In this document: positions 10,940 to 21,453 of the stretch, one piece after another
Numbering within the stretch: position 1 is the first letter of the stretch
Layout: each line of letters begins with the position of its first letter
Source: Thereva unica
Lineage: Eukaryota; Arthropoda; Insecta; Diptera; Therevidae
Length of the DNA: 64,000 bases
Assembly (NCBI GenBank): GCA_949987705.1
Contig: OX465281.1
Location: 160,036,393-160,100,392 of the forward strand
Direction of reading: 5' to 3'
Notes under the pieces: generated by a model
The model's database searches: none
The model's input: only the letters and a program-made list of their open reading frames with translations
What the model was told of the DNA's origin: nothing
Translations under genes and position numbers: made by a program

Positions 10940-11160
10940 AAAAAGAGAAATTGCTAGCACAATCATACATTATATATACTCTTCTCCTTACAAATATATG
11001 AGAGATTCAATTAAATTTAAATTTCCCTCTATTCGGTCAATACAAAGATGGCTGCCTACTAAATGCAATCCGCCTGGTATAAATGAATATATTATTGAAA
11101 CCTTCCGGGAGCATATATTGGAATGGTCTGCTGAAAGCAGAGAATCAATTGTATGTATGT
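10940..11160 (+). pseudogene. Possible P-element/THAP9-type transposase fragment
   Basis: One frame is open for about 70 codons and contains FKFPSIRSIQRWL followed by a Pro-Gly turn (NPPGINEY). This resembles the helix-turn segment with 'PSxRTxxRW...PGi' in P-element-like transposases. No catalytic part and no start codon in context are present. The resemblance is by eye only. Confidence 0.35.
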
Positions 11161-11357
11161 AGTACAGTACCTAAGTATTGAACAACAATATGTCTCAAAT
11201 TCATAGGTATTTAACGAAGGAAAAAGGCTCCGTAATTTAGAAAAAATGTCTTCGCTGTTGACGATCGTACGGTTAATTTTTTTTATTTTTAATGAAATAA
11301 AAAGCTTGCAGCAAAAAAACTTGTATTTTTTGCGGTGGAGCTTTTTGTATATAAAAT

Positions 11358-12630
11358 CCCACCAAAAAAAACATTAAAAATGTGAATTAGAAGTTCGTGG
11401 GTGCGGAAATTATTTATTGGGACAGTTCGTAAATGCACGTGTTTAATTTTTTCATGCTATTAACGATTCATCTTGACTAATGCATATCATTAACTTCCCA
11501 GTATAGGAAGTTATTGTAATCGGTCCGAAAATCGAAATCGAAAATTTCAACGTATTTTCATCTTTCAAGGTCCCGGGAACATTTTAAGCAAAAAATTGGG
11601 AGGAAGTATGTATGTGTGTGTGTGTATGTGCGTACGGATGTGGTCATTTTTTCCTTCACGATATCGCGCGAACCAAAACTGATATCGACATCGTTGAGGT
11701 GTCGTTCGAAGCGTATTAACCGAAATATGATCTGAATCTGATTTCATGAAATTCGGTCGAGCCGTTTTTTTGTTTAAGCGACGTAAGTGATTTTTGTACC
11801 TGCACGATATCGCCCGAACCACGAAAGATATCGACTTACTTGAGGTGCCGTTCGAAGCGTATTAGCGACAATATAATCTGAAAAGATTTTTATAATATTC
11901 GGCCCAGCGGTTTTTTGGTTTAAATGACTTAAGTGATTTTTGCACCTGCACGATATCGTGCAAACTATAAAAGATATCGACTTAGTTGACGTGCCGTTCG
12001 AAGAGTATTAACCAAAATATGATCTGAAAAGATTTTGATAAAATTCGGTCGAGCCGTTTTTTTGTTTAAGCGGCGTAAGTGATTTTTGTACCTGCACGAT
12101 ATCGCCCGAACCACGAAAGATATTGACTTACTTGAGGTGCCGTTCGAAGCGTATTAGCGACAATATAATCTGAAAAGATTTTTATAATATTCGGTCCAGC
12201 GGTTTTTTGGTTTAAATGACTTAAGTGTTTTTTGTACCTGCACGATACCGCGCGAACTAAAAACTATATCGACTTCATTGAGGTTCCGAAAAACATTAAT
12301 ACATCAATTTTATATACATTTTCGTCTTCCTAATCTTGTTGGTGCGCACATTTAGTTTGACATTTTAGCGAAAATATTGATAAACAATTGTGACAAATTC
12401 TCGGTATTATACATATATTCTACAATTGCCTATTGTTCATTTATTACTAAAATATCCAATCATAATATTCAACATCCATCATACTGGGAAGTTGATCGTG
12501 TGCACCGAAAGGGTCGAACCCACATCCCAAATAGTTTCTTTTTGTTATAAGTGTGCCTTAAACTGTCCCAATAAATAATTTCCGCTCCCACGAACTTCTA
12601 ATTCACATTTTTAATGTTTTTTTGGTGGTA
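11358..12630. mobile_element. Nonautonomous TIR element carrying a satellite array
   Basis: Inverted ends of about 70 bp (11358-11427 and 12561-12630, both with CATTAAAAATGTGAATTAG) and a second inner inverted pair (AACTTCCCAGTAT near 11491; complement near 12482) flank an internal tandem array. No transposase is encoded. I could not identify a target duplication. Confidence 0.7.
11656..12300. repeat. 146-bp tandem array with dimeric higher-order structure
   Basis: The phrase GCACGATATCG recurs at 11656, 11802, 11948, 12094 and 12240, exactly 146 bases apart. Unit ends alternate between two types, GTTTAAGCGACGTAAG and GTTTAAATGACTTAAG, giving a 292-bp A-B-A-B pattern. No gene is present. Confidence 0.88.
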
Positions 12631-12691
12631 TATCACTCTTTTTTGTTTTAATACATTCTAAAATAAAAAATAAAAAATCTTTTGTATAAAG

Positions 12692-13275
12692 TATACTGAT
12701 GCCAGTAAATCCGACCAAAAGGTTGCCTTCGTGGTGGCAAAGGTAATAAATCAAGAGGTTTCCCTGCTACAATCAGGCCTATCTTCCGTTTATCATCCGT
12801 TGCCTACTTTCGCAGAATAGTCACATAAAAATTTGCTGGGTTCCAGGACATGTTGGTATAAAAAGAAATGAGGCTGCGGATAGCCTCGCAAAAAACGCCC
12901 CCCTCTCCGACAACAATTCAATTGTCATCCATCCAGATTTCGCCTCTATGCATTTAACGTCCTTCACACGGAAGCACTCTCAATATGGAACACTTCTTCG
13001 TCCTTTTTACGCTTCCATATGACATTACCATCCCCGGCCCAATACAATCCAGATCTTCCTAGACATAAGGCGCGTATGCTCTGCAGATTTAGACTCAGTC
13101 ACACCTTTTTCTCCCACGGACACCTTTTCACTAATTCCTCTCCCTGCACCTGCAACAATTGCCCTAATGCACCCCACCTCACAGTTAGACATGTTTTGAT
13201 TGAATGCCTAGAAACTGCAAACGTCTTCGGTGAATTTCCTCCACTTTCCTCGTTAGTCTTCGCCCGAACATAGCG
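12692..13275 (+). pseudogene. Non-LTR retrotransposon RNase H/C-terminal remnant
   Basis: Fragments in shifting frames spell YTDASKSD near 12692, then ICWVPGHVGI and NEAADSLAKNAP near 12830-12900, the RNase H signature with its terminal HxGxxxNExAD motif. A Cys-containing tail follows. At least two frameshifts and an internal deletion separate the parts. It is older than the fragment at 2275-4158 and comes from a different family. Confidence 0.7.
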
Positions 13276-13521
13276 TCTGGGCGTTGTGTGCGAGTAGTAC
13301 GCCTAGTGAGCGTTTTATTCGAACATAAAGCTTAGGCGTTGTATTGCAAAAAATTTAAGCAGAATTCACGGAAACATTTTCGCATTTTGGATAAAATTTT
13401 TACAGAAAAAATCATGTTTTATATAACCATAATTTTTCGACATGTGAAAAAGTCCTAAAAATGTATCAAATAAATACAATTTTAACACCAAAATTTGCTA
13501 ATATCTCAAAAGTAAAGGTCG

Positions 13522-15106
13522 CACATAGGGGTATTTTACCAATCTAGCCGGTAAAAAATCAATTTTTAAAATTTTATTGCGGGCAGAAATAAATTGGTTA
13601 TTTTTGTTTTAAAATGGATAGAGAACAATAGGCAGCCGTTACCGGTGTCTTTTCGGTTGGACCCGTGAGCTGGTTTTAGTCGGAACTTTGTCATCGCTCG
13701 AAGTGTTCGTATTTTTCTCGACTTTCTAAGTGCAACAATATCACTTAAAAAGTACATATTGTTGTGATCACTGGCTTGTTTAAGAATATTGTAATGGATT
13801 TGGATAAAGCAGATAAGAACAAACACTTTTGAAACTAGAAATTTCCTGATTGGCATTTTGGCTCGCAAAGGGTTGCTCTACAATCCCATTTTCATGAAAT
13901 GTATGTAAAGTTTGATTTAACACCTTAAAAACACGATTAAAAACCACCCTTTTTCCAGTTTTTTTGAATAAAAAGCGTTTCTTTTGAGTTTTCTTCGGAG
14001 CTCTTTGAGCTTTTTCTTAAAAACAGACAAAAACAACACTATAATTAAGAGAAAAATCGTAGGAATTATATGAATATGTTTCGAATAAAATTGGACCTGT
14101 AGAACAGGTGAAAAATACACTAATAAAACTGTCGAAGAACGATTTTCAAGAAAAAGCTCAAAAGTAAAGTTTTTAATTCAAAAAACTGGAAAAAGGGTGG
14201 TTTTCAAACGGGGTTTTAAGGTGTTAAATCAAACCTTACATCCATTTTATGAAAATGGGGTCTTAGAGCAACCCTTTGCGAGCCAAAATGCCAATCAGAA
14301 AATTTCTAGGACCACTGTTGGCCTTGTTCAAACTTTTTTTGTGAAACAGGTGTTTTTACATTTTTGAGATTAACTCGAAAAGTTACCGTTACTTTTTCAT
14401 GAAATTTTTATTGTAAGTAGGCACCATCAGTGGCCATAATGGCCCTGACACAAGGTTCTACGATAATTACACTCCCTATAATTAAATGTCAAAAAACGGC
14501 CATTTTTAATTGTTTTTGAATCTTTCTGCAAAAACCTGTTGACCGATATCAATGGTCCAAAACTCATAATTTTCGTCTTCTTAAGCAGTATTATGTAGTA
14601 TTTTTTGTTTTCCAAAACAACATTTTTTTCTTTCCCAAAACGTGAAAAAACGTGTTTTCGCAACTATTATTAGCTTTTTACCACCTGTTGCCCTGGACCA
14701 ATTTTATCCAAAACACATTCATTGAATTCCTACGATTTTTCTCTTAATTATAGCGTCAAGAAATCGCAGGGTAGATTTATTTCAACTTTTATACGCCTTT
14801 TCTCTATCTTTCCTGGACTATTTTTGAAAAAAACCGTTTTAAATTGTTTGAATTAATCTGCAAGAATTGCTTACTGCAACAATATTATGTATACATACTT
14901 AAAGCATGTTTTATGTGACCCCAGAACAGATTAATGCGACCCCTTAGAACTAATTAGCAAGTGGGGCTTCGATGAATCACACCAGGCCCAATTTAAACAG
15001 AAGATGGGAAATAACACACTTCAATTACAATAACAATTACACTTTCTTTTGGATTATTTAGTTTACACGCCAGAATTCTTCTGTTTGAGATCATATTGCA
15101 CCTGTC
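13522..15106. mobile_element. Left part of DNA element Y, copy A (split by the Polinton)
   Basis: A 31-bp terminal sequence starting CACATAGGGGTATTTTACC (13522-13552) has its inverted partner at 33341-33371 with 28 of 31 matches, so the two bracket one element into which the Polinton later jumped. From 14454 the sequence is the same as 37935 onward (copy B). The interior left part holds a foldback unit. Coding remnants survive only in the right part. The superfamily is unresolved; a 5-bp flank GGTCG/GGCCG is a possible but imperfect target duplication. Confidence 0.6.
13831..14310. repeat. Foldback element with ~150-bp arms
   Basis: Left arm 13831-13985 and right arm 14160-14310 are inverted copies; both contain GGCTCGCAAAGGGTTGCTCT and an ACCACCCTTTTTCCAG segment. 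The spacer is 175 bases. No ORF of note is present. It could form a long hairpin. Confidence 0.75.
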
Positions 15107-15525
15107 AGTAGGTATTGGGTCGGTTTACGGTGGGAAAATTTTCTGGACCGTGGGAACTAGGTCACGTCAAGGTCATTGACCTTGTCCATGGGAACTGGAT
15201 TGCGGAAGTAGGTCAGTGTGATCAATCAATCACCTGTCATCAATGAATCACGTTGGAATGTGGGTCAAGGTGGTTGGCCGGTTGACAGGTCATTAATCAC
15301 TTGTAATTATGGTAAGTGGGTGGCCAGACTTATGGCTCGGCGAAAGGTGGAGTGCAGGGTAAGTATTAGCGATGACGACGGCGGTGGCGGGGGCGACGGC
15401 GGGGGCGGGGGCGACGGCGGGGGCGAATGTTGAGAACCGGATAGCTCGAACTTGAGGATGGGTACATCATGGCTATGGGTTGGGTGTAGGTTAAGAAATT
15501 CTACAGGTTGCATCGAAAGTAAAAC
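15107..15525 (+). repeat. Polinton left terminal inverted repeat
   Basis: It pairs with 32098-32498. The repeat includes a G-rich tandem stretch with GGCGGGGGCGAC units (15377-15424) that is 18 bases longer here than on the right, accounting for the whole length difference (419 against 401). Protein-primed replication is expected to start at these ends. Confidence 0.93.
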
Positions 15526-15641
15526 TGAAAACCTGAAAATGACTAGAGATAGATGCTATTAAAAAAAACAATATGTTATTTGAACATTTTTTATTTTTAT
15601 TTTAATTCAAATATAAACATTGAAATTTATTTTTACATGAT

Positions 15642-16214
15642 TTAATATTTTTTTCTGTTTTGTGATAAAATAATGTCCCCTTCGCTGTCGACCACATTCA
15701 GTTCATGGGGATTTCCTGTTCGTTTCGTAAATATGAACTCGAAGGAATTACCCCTCTCTCCCAAATTCTCTATGGTATATTTCCCCTTTTTTAATAATTT
15801 AATCCCTCTATCGGAGAGGTTAGTGTACCTTACCGGTAAGTATATATTACTATCCTCCAGCTCCACCATTACCTTTTCCCCGAACTTGGTATTCACCTTC
15901 CTAACATCAATTATGTTATACGGTTCATTAACCTTCATGTCTTTCAAAGGCATGTTTTTCTTATATTGAAAATTGTTGATTTCCTCCAGTATGCATTCTT
16001 CATCCTCCTCGACATCGGTATCATCATCACCATCATTCACAGAGATGACAGAGGACATGTTTTTCTTCTTCTTACTAAGAGTCGATTTAGAAAAATCCTC
16101 CTCCTTCTTCTCTTCCAAAAGTCGCCTCTTTACCCCTTTACTAGTTGATGATTTCCTAGCTGACTCCAAACTATCAGCACTTAACTCAAAATTATTAACA
16201 TTCATGCTGCTCAT
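15642..16214 (-). CDS. Polinton accessory protein, putative OB-fold ssDNA-binding
   Basis: This codes for 190 residues; ATG at 16214 (another at 16205). The N-terminal half is charged, with a basic KKKKN run and an Asp/Glu cluster (about residues 60-80). The C-terminal ~100 residues alternate strands and turns (VRKVNTKFGEKVMVEL ... YLPVRYTNLSD) in the manner of small OB-fold domains seen in other mobile-element proteins. A role as ssDNA-binding protein in replication fits but is inferred. A TTTTATTCTTTTCAG acceptor lies two bases before the ATG, with a GTAAGAAT donor at 16278, suggesting a 62-base intron in the leader. A TATATAAA box lies upstream at 16414-16407. It diverges from the polymerase gene across a repeat cluster. 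Confidence 0.6.
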   Translation of the reverse strand: MSSMNVNNFELSADSLESARKSSTSKGVKRRLLEEKKEEDFSKSTLSKKKKNMSSVISVNDGDDDTDVEEDEECILEEINNFQYKKNMPLKDMKVNEPYNIIDVRKVNTKFGEKVMVELEDSNIYLPVRYTNLSDRGIKLLKKGKYTIENLGERGNSFEFIFTKRTGNPHELNVVDSEGDIILSQNRKKY

Positions 16215-16216
16215 AT

Positions 16217-16278
16217 CTGAAAAGAATAAAATGGAATGGTAAAATAATTGGAAATTTATTTATTTAATACATTCTTAC
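16217..16278 (-). other. Putative 62-bp intron in the leader of the OB-fold gene
   Basis: On the minus strand GTAAGAAT begins at 16278 and a pyrimidine-rich TTCTTTTCAG ends at 16217. Joining these places the ATG shortly after the junction. The upstream exon has no in-frame Met before a stop, so it would be untranslated. Confidence 0.4.
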
Positions 16279-16406
16279 CCAAATGTCTCTTATGATTTTT
16301 CAATAAAAAATTCCACTCCTCACCTGATTTAACTTTTACAAGTCTTTCTTCTTCCTTCCTCTGAAACTGCTGAAATTCTACTTAAGAGTCATCAGCAAAA
16401 GTTGGG

Positions 16407-16414
16407 TTTATATA
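16407..16414 (-). promoter_or_regulatory. TATA box for the minus-strand OB-fold gene
   Basis: TATATAAA on the minus strand, about 130 bases before the putative intron and 195 before the ATG. Confidence 0.5.
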
Positions 16415-16433
16415 GGCCCGAACTACCCATACA

Positions 16434-17010
16434 TTGATACTATTAAAACTAGTCGCATTAATAATTAATTACTATCACGCACGCACATATACTGAGCAGT
16501 CGCACATTACCTGATCACAGCTGCAAGAAATGCAATTATTATCTAGCACTTTATCTGATCGCAGGTGCAAGAACCGGTTTTGTTTTTTTTTTTGTTTTGT
16601 TTTTGTTTCTTGCTCATTTCGCAGCTGTTGCAGAAATGAAATTATTATCTAGCTAAGAAATGCAGATGCCAAGCGAACCAATTAAAATAATATAGCAGGC
16701 GAGTTCAACTTCCAAAGATTGAAACAAGTCGCATTAATAATTAATTGCGATCACGCAAGCAGATATACTGCGCAATTGCACATGATCCGGTGCAGCTGCA
16801 AGATTATTATCTAGCTAAGAAATGCAGATGCCAAGCGAACCAATTAAAATAAATAAGCAGGCGAGTTCAACTTCCTGAACCAATTAAAATAAATAAGCAG
16901 GCGAGTTCAACTTCCAAAGATTGAAACAAGTCGCATTAATAATTAATTGCGATCACGCAAGCAGATATACTGCGCAATTGCACATGATCCGGTGCGGCTG
17001 CAAGAGCCCG
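16434..17010. repeat. Left subterminal ~155-bp repeat cluster of the Polinton
   Basis: Several full and partial copies of a roughly 155-bp unit contain the palindrome-rich core GCATTAATAATTAATTGCGA, GCAGATATACTGCGC and CCGGTGCAGCTGCAAG. A shorter internal direct repeat CAATTAAAATAAATAAGCAG also recurs (16840-16905). The same unit forms a second cluster at 30405-31145. The cluster lies between divergent genes, so it may serve as promoter, enhancer or replication element; the function is inferred. No ORF is supported. Confidence 0.85.
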
Positions 17011-17043
17011 TTTGTTTTTGTTTTTGTTTTGCGTTGGGTCGTG

Positions 17044-17053
17044 TATATAAAAA
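17044..17053 (+). promoter_or_regulatory. TATA box for the polymerase gene
   Basis: TATATAAAAA follows the left repeat cluster and precedes a 280-base leader. The leader contains a near-tandem duplication of a ~60-bp unit with GTGTAAAAGTGTGGGT (17170-17310). Confidence 0.55.
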
Positions 17054-17333
17054 CCTACCCGAATGCATCTCCGTCATTCGAAGGTTGATTTTAAAATCGC
17101 GGAAAGTGAGTCGAGAATTATTTACTTTGACTTTAAAAAACCACAAGCGTTTTCAGAAGTTTAAACTAATTGGAATTTTGAGTGTTAACATTGTTTTAAA
17201 AAGTGTAAAAGTGTGGGTAGATAGATATTTAAAAATATAAAGGAAGTTCGAGTGTTAATATTGTTTTAAAGTGTAAAAGTGTGGGTGGATATATTTTTAA
17301 AAATAAAAAAGCGTAAGCAACTAGTGTAAAAGC

Positions 17334-20300
17334 ATGAAAAAAATGTTGAAGCTTAGGGCTCAGGTAGACGAGGAGCTTGGAATGTTTGGTAAATTTTCCA
17401 TCACCAACGATATGATAACACATATCAGGCGTTTCAATCTGAGGGGGCGCAAAATTACTTTCAAAATCAATAGCCCACCTGCAAATGTGGAACCCTCAGA
17501 TTGGATCAAAAGCGCAGTTGACGATATTGTTCAACACGCACTCTTAGAAGTTCAGCCGGATGATTTCATTGGTTTTACCTTTTGTGGAGCGTCCTTTATG
17601 GAGAAAGGTCCAGGGTGGTTAAGCTACAGATTGGCCTCCACACTGAAAGTATCCGATGTGTGGGACACCATAGGAAAAATTTTTCAAAGCAATTCAAGTG
17701 GCTTAAGTACAGACACGTTTTGCTTGAATGTTACCACAGTTAGACTACCACAAGGGAGAGGAAATGAAAGAGCAAGGAAATACAACACATTTGATGAGGA
17801 ATGTGCAAAGAGAAAGGGTATCGTAGTAATAAAAAACAAGGATAACCTTTGTCTAGCAAGAGCATTGATTGTTGCCATATCTAAAGTGAATAAGGAGACA
17901 GAGTTTGACAAAGTAAGGGGGGATGTTGGAAAATTACAAACTCAACGAGCAACAGAACTTTTATCTGAATCTGGGATAAATATACCCAATGAAGGTGCCG
18001 GAATTCCTGAGTTGCAAAAATTCCAAGAACATCTGAAAGATTATAAGATTATAGTGTATAGATATGGTGCTAAAGGAAGAGATGTGGTATTTGAGGGACA
18101 AAATACCGGAAAAAAACTAAATTTACTGTACCACAACAATCATTACAACGTCATAGGTTCGCTAACTGCTGCATTTTGCTGTATTTATTATTGTGAAGAG
18201 TGCCATGTACCATACAATAACAAAAACGATCACAGATGCGGAGGAACCTGTCCTTGCTGTCAACAGACTCCAGCATGCGCTAAAGACTCATACGAAAAAT
18301 TGTGTAAAGATTGTAATCGACATTTTAGAGGAGAATTTTGCTTCAACAATCATAAAGCTTCGGGATCTCTAAATAAGAAAAGTGTTTGCGAGGTAATAAA
18401 AAAATGCAGAGATTGTCTCAAGACATATAAATCAGGTAAAACTCATATATGCGGTGAATATTTTTGCAAGATCTGTGATAAACACGTGGAACAAGGACAC
18501 TTCTGCTTTATACAAGTAGATGTCAGAACACCGCCGACAAAAGATACTCTTTTTGTCTTTTACGATCTGGAAACAAGACAGGAGAAGGATGTAGATCAAA
18601 AATATATAGAAGGAGAATCAGCCGATGACATAAAGCTGCATGAACCAAATTTATGTGTAGCTGCGAGGCGTTGTGAACTCTGTATTGATATAGAAAAGTT
18701 ACATTTCTGCCAAAAATGTGGATATAGATTGAAAATTTACCAAACTAATGTAGTGAGCGAGTTTTTGAAAGATTTGTTGGAGTTAAGGAGGGGCAAATTT
18801 AAAAGGGTAGTAGTCATAGCTCATAATGGTCAGGCGTTTGACCATCAATTCATACTAAATTACATCCTGAAAAAGACAGACCTGAAACCCAAATTAATAA
18901 TGCGGGGAACGAAAATTATAATGATGCAGTTGGACAACATAAAATTTATCGACTCACTAAATTATTTTCCTATGAGCCTATCACAACTACCAAAGGCCTT
19001 TGATCTACCAGCAGTGTATAAAAAAGGATACTTTCCTCATCTATTTAACACGCTCGAGAATAAGGAATATATTGGGAAATTACCGGCTGTAAAATATTAC
19101 AGTCCCGACTCAATGAAAACTGAAGATCGTGATAGTTTCCTAAAATGGTACGAGGAACATAAAAATGAAGACTTTGATATGCAGCGTGATATTGTAGACT
19201 ATTGCATTAGTGACGTGCAGATTTTGACAGAGGCATGCTTAAAATTTAGAAAATTAATGTTGGTAGAATGCAAAGTTGATCCATTTGTTGAGGCGACAAC
19301 TATTGCCTCTGCATGCAATTTAGTTTTTCGGCGCAATTTTCTTAAACCGAATACTATTGGTATTATTCCAAGAAAGGGATATAGATATGCCGATAATCAG
19401 TCAGAAATAGCAATTCAATGGCTAATATATGAAGAAAAACGCAGAGGGATTAATATTACACATGCAGCTAAACAAAGAGAAGTTGTTCTGAAAGGAGTAA
19501 AAGTAGACGGCTATTGTGCAGAGTCTAATCAAATTTTTGAATTCCATGGATGCTATTACCACGGACACCCCGCTTGTTTGAAAAATAACCGTGATCAACC
19601 TCTTCATGATGACCATAGCGATACTCTAAATCACCGATATGAAGTAACAACCGCAAAGACGGAGCGCTTACGTTCTTATGGTTACGAGGTCATTGAGATG
19701 TGGGAGTGTGATTTTCTCAGACTAATGGAAACGAATAAAGACATTCAAGCTTTAAGAGACCATCCTTTACTGGTACACTCACCTTTAAATCCTAGAGATG
19801 CTTTTTATGGGGGTCGAACAGGTAATGTTTATACACATTACGAATGCAAGCCAGGTGAAAAAATAAAATACATAGATGTATGTTCATTGTATCCATGGGT
19901 TTGCAAGTATGGAAAATTCCCAGTCGGCCACCCTGAATTATATGTAGGAACAGATGCATGCTCCAAAGTTGATTTAGATAAAATAGATGGTCTGATCAAA
20001 TGTAAAATTTTACCACCCGAAGGAATGTATCACCCCGTTCTACCGATTAGACAAAATAATAAATTAATGTTCCCCCTATGTCATAGATGTAGCGAGGAGA
20101 AAAACCAACATCATGAATGCTCACACACGGATGAGCAAAGAGCTCTGATTGGAACATGGGTAATTGACGAGGTAAAAACAGCTCTAAGTAGAGGATACAA
20201 AATGTTGGATACATACGAAATATGGAGTTACAAAACTGAGGCGTACGACAAATCAAACCTTTCGGGTGGACTGTTTACTTCTATGATGAACAAATTTATC

Positions 20301-21188
20301 AAGATGAAACAGCAGGCATCTGGATGGCCCAGCAAATGCAGTTCGGATGAAGAGGAAAAGAGGAAATACTTGGAAGAATTTCTGCATAATGAAGGTGTAA
20401 AACTGGAGTATTCGGAAGTTAATAAAAATCCAGGGCTAAGATCATTAGCCAAGTTAATTTTAAACTCCTTTTGGGGAAAATTTGGACAACGAGAAAACCA
20501 ACCAAGGACCAATATAATTAACAGTTCAGGAGAATTGTATCAGTTTCTAATAAATCCGGTAGTAGAGGTACAACATCTTCTTCCAATCAATGAAGAAACG
20601 CTTATTGTAAACTGGAATTATAGAGAAGAAGCTGCAGAGTCTCTAGGAACAGTTAACGTTTCTATAGCATCTTATACCACCACACAGGCAAGACTTAAGT
20701 TATTTAGCTATTTGGAGCAGCTTGGAGAAAGAGTTTTATATTATGATACTGATTCTGTCATATATATTAGCAGAGAGGGAGAATACGATCCCCCAACTGG
20801 AGAATTCATTGGAGATATGACCGATGAGTTAGAATGCTACGGTCCTGGTAGTTATATAAAAACTTTTACAAGTGGAGGCCCTAAAAATTATGCATACGCA
20901 GTTTATAGCACAAGGGATAAATCCATCAAGGTATAGAGTAAAGTAAAGGGAATCTGTCTGAATTATGAAGCTTCACAACATGTCAATTTAGATTCAATTA
21001 AAAATATGATATTAAATGACAACGAGGAAGACTATATTCCTATCCTATCAAAAAATATTCGTCGCACAAAAGATCACGAGGTAGTAACAGTTCCGGAAAT
21101 TAAAAAATATAAAGTGACTTCAAATAAACGAAGATTTTTGGAAGATTTCAGCTCCCTACCATACGGGTTTAAACGACAGAAAAGATGA
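17334..21188 (+). pseudogene. Protein-primed family B DNA polymerase (pPolB), with one in-frame amber codon
   Basis: The frame runs 1200 codons to TAG at 20934-20936, then continues unchanged for 83 codons to TGA at 21186-21188. The full gene would be about 1284 residues. Exonuclease motif I is DLE at residues 411-413, followed by HNGQAFDH and DYCISDVQ. Polymerase motif A is DVCSLYP (about 848), motif B NSFWGKFG (about 1044) and motif C YYDTDS (Asp 1138 and 1140). Residues 284-395 hold many Cys/His pairs. Residues 160-275 look OTU-like (DNLC at 170-173, HYNVI at 270). It replicates the element by protein priming. The amber codon would delete the thumb/C-terminal end; it may be a recent mutation, sequencing error or readthrough. 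Confidence 0.95.
20934..20936 (+). other. In-frame amber codon in pPolB
   Basis: TAG follows DKSIKV; the next codons SKVKGICLNYEASQHVN continue the polymerase C-terminus in the same phase. This is a single-codon lesion rather than a frameshift. Confidence 0.85.
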
Positions 21189-21225
21189 GAAAATGTGTTT
21201 GTGAGACAACAACAGAGATAAATAC

Positions 21226-21453
21226 ATGAATTTTTCGCAGCTTACACCATGCCAATTTAGAAGAATAAGCTATATGAATAAGCTTCGTGGAGTAGGCCTA
21301 ATGGGGATACCACATGATAAAAAAAACGCACCAAAAAACTCTACCCCTGGGGTTGGTGTGGAAATGAGTTCCATATTTGTTAAGATATATAAGACATTAA
21401 AACATGTATTTAAGAGTCATTTAATATTTTCTCTTGGATCGTTAAAGTCATGA
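21226..21453 (+). CDS. Small ORF between polymerase and next gene (doubtful)
   Basis: 75 codons from ATG to TGA, overlapping the next gene's start by four bases (ATGA). It is Lys-rich with a hydrophobic end and has no recognised domain. The tight overlap is the only support; it could be noncoding. Confidence 0.25.
   Translation: MNFSQLTPCQFRRISYMNKLRGVGLMGIPHDKKNAPKNSTPGVGVEMSSIFVKIYKTLKHVFKSHLIFSLGSLKS

Noticed and set aside
15218..15513. Gly/Asp- and Pro-rich ORFs in both Polinton TIRs
   Set aside because: They arise from the GGCGGGGGCGAC tract and are mirrored in the other TIR.
15673..16242. Ser/Phe-rich ORFs opposite the OB-fold gene
   Set aside because: Antisense shadows of a strongly biased acidic/basic coding sequence.
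16943..17240. ORFs in the left repeat cluster and polymerase leader
   Set aside because: They cross repeats and a TATA box, have no conserved features and lie upstream of the polymerase start.
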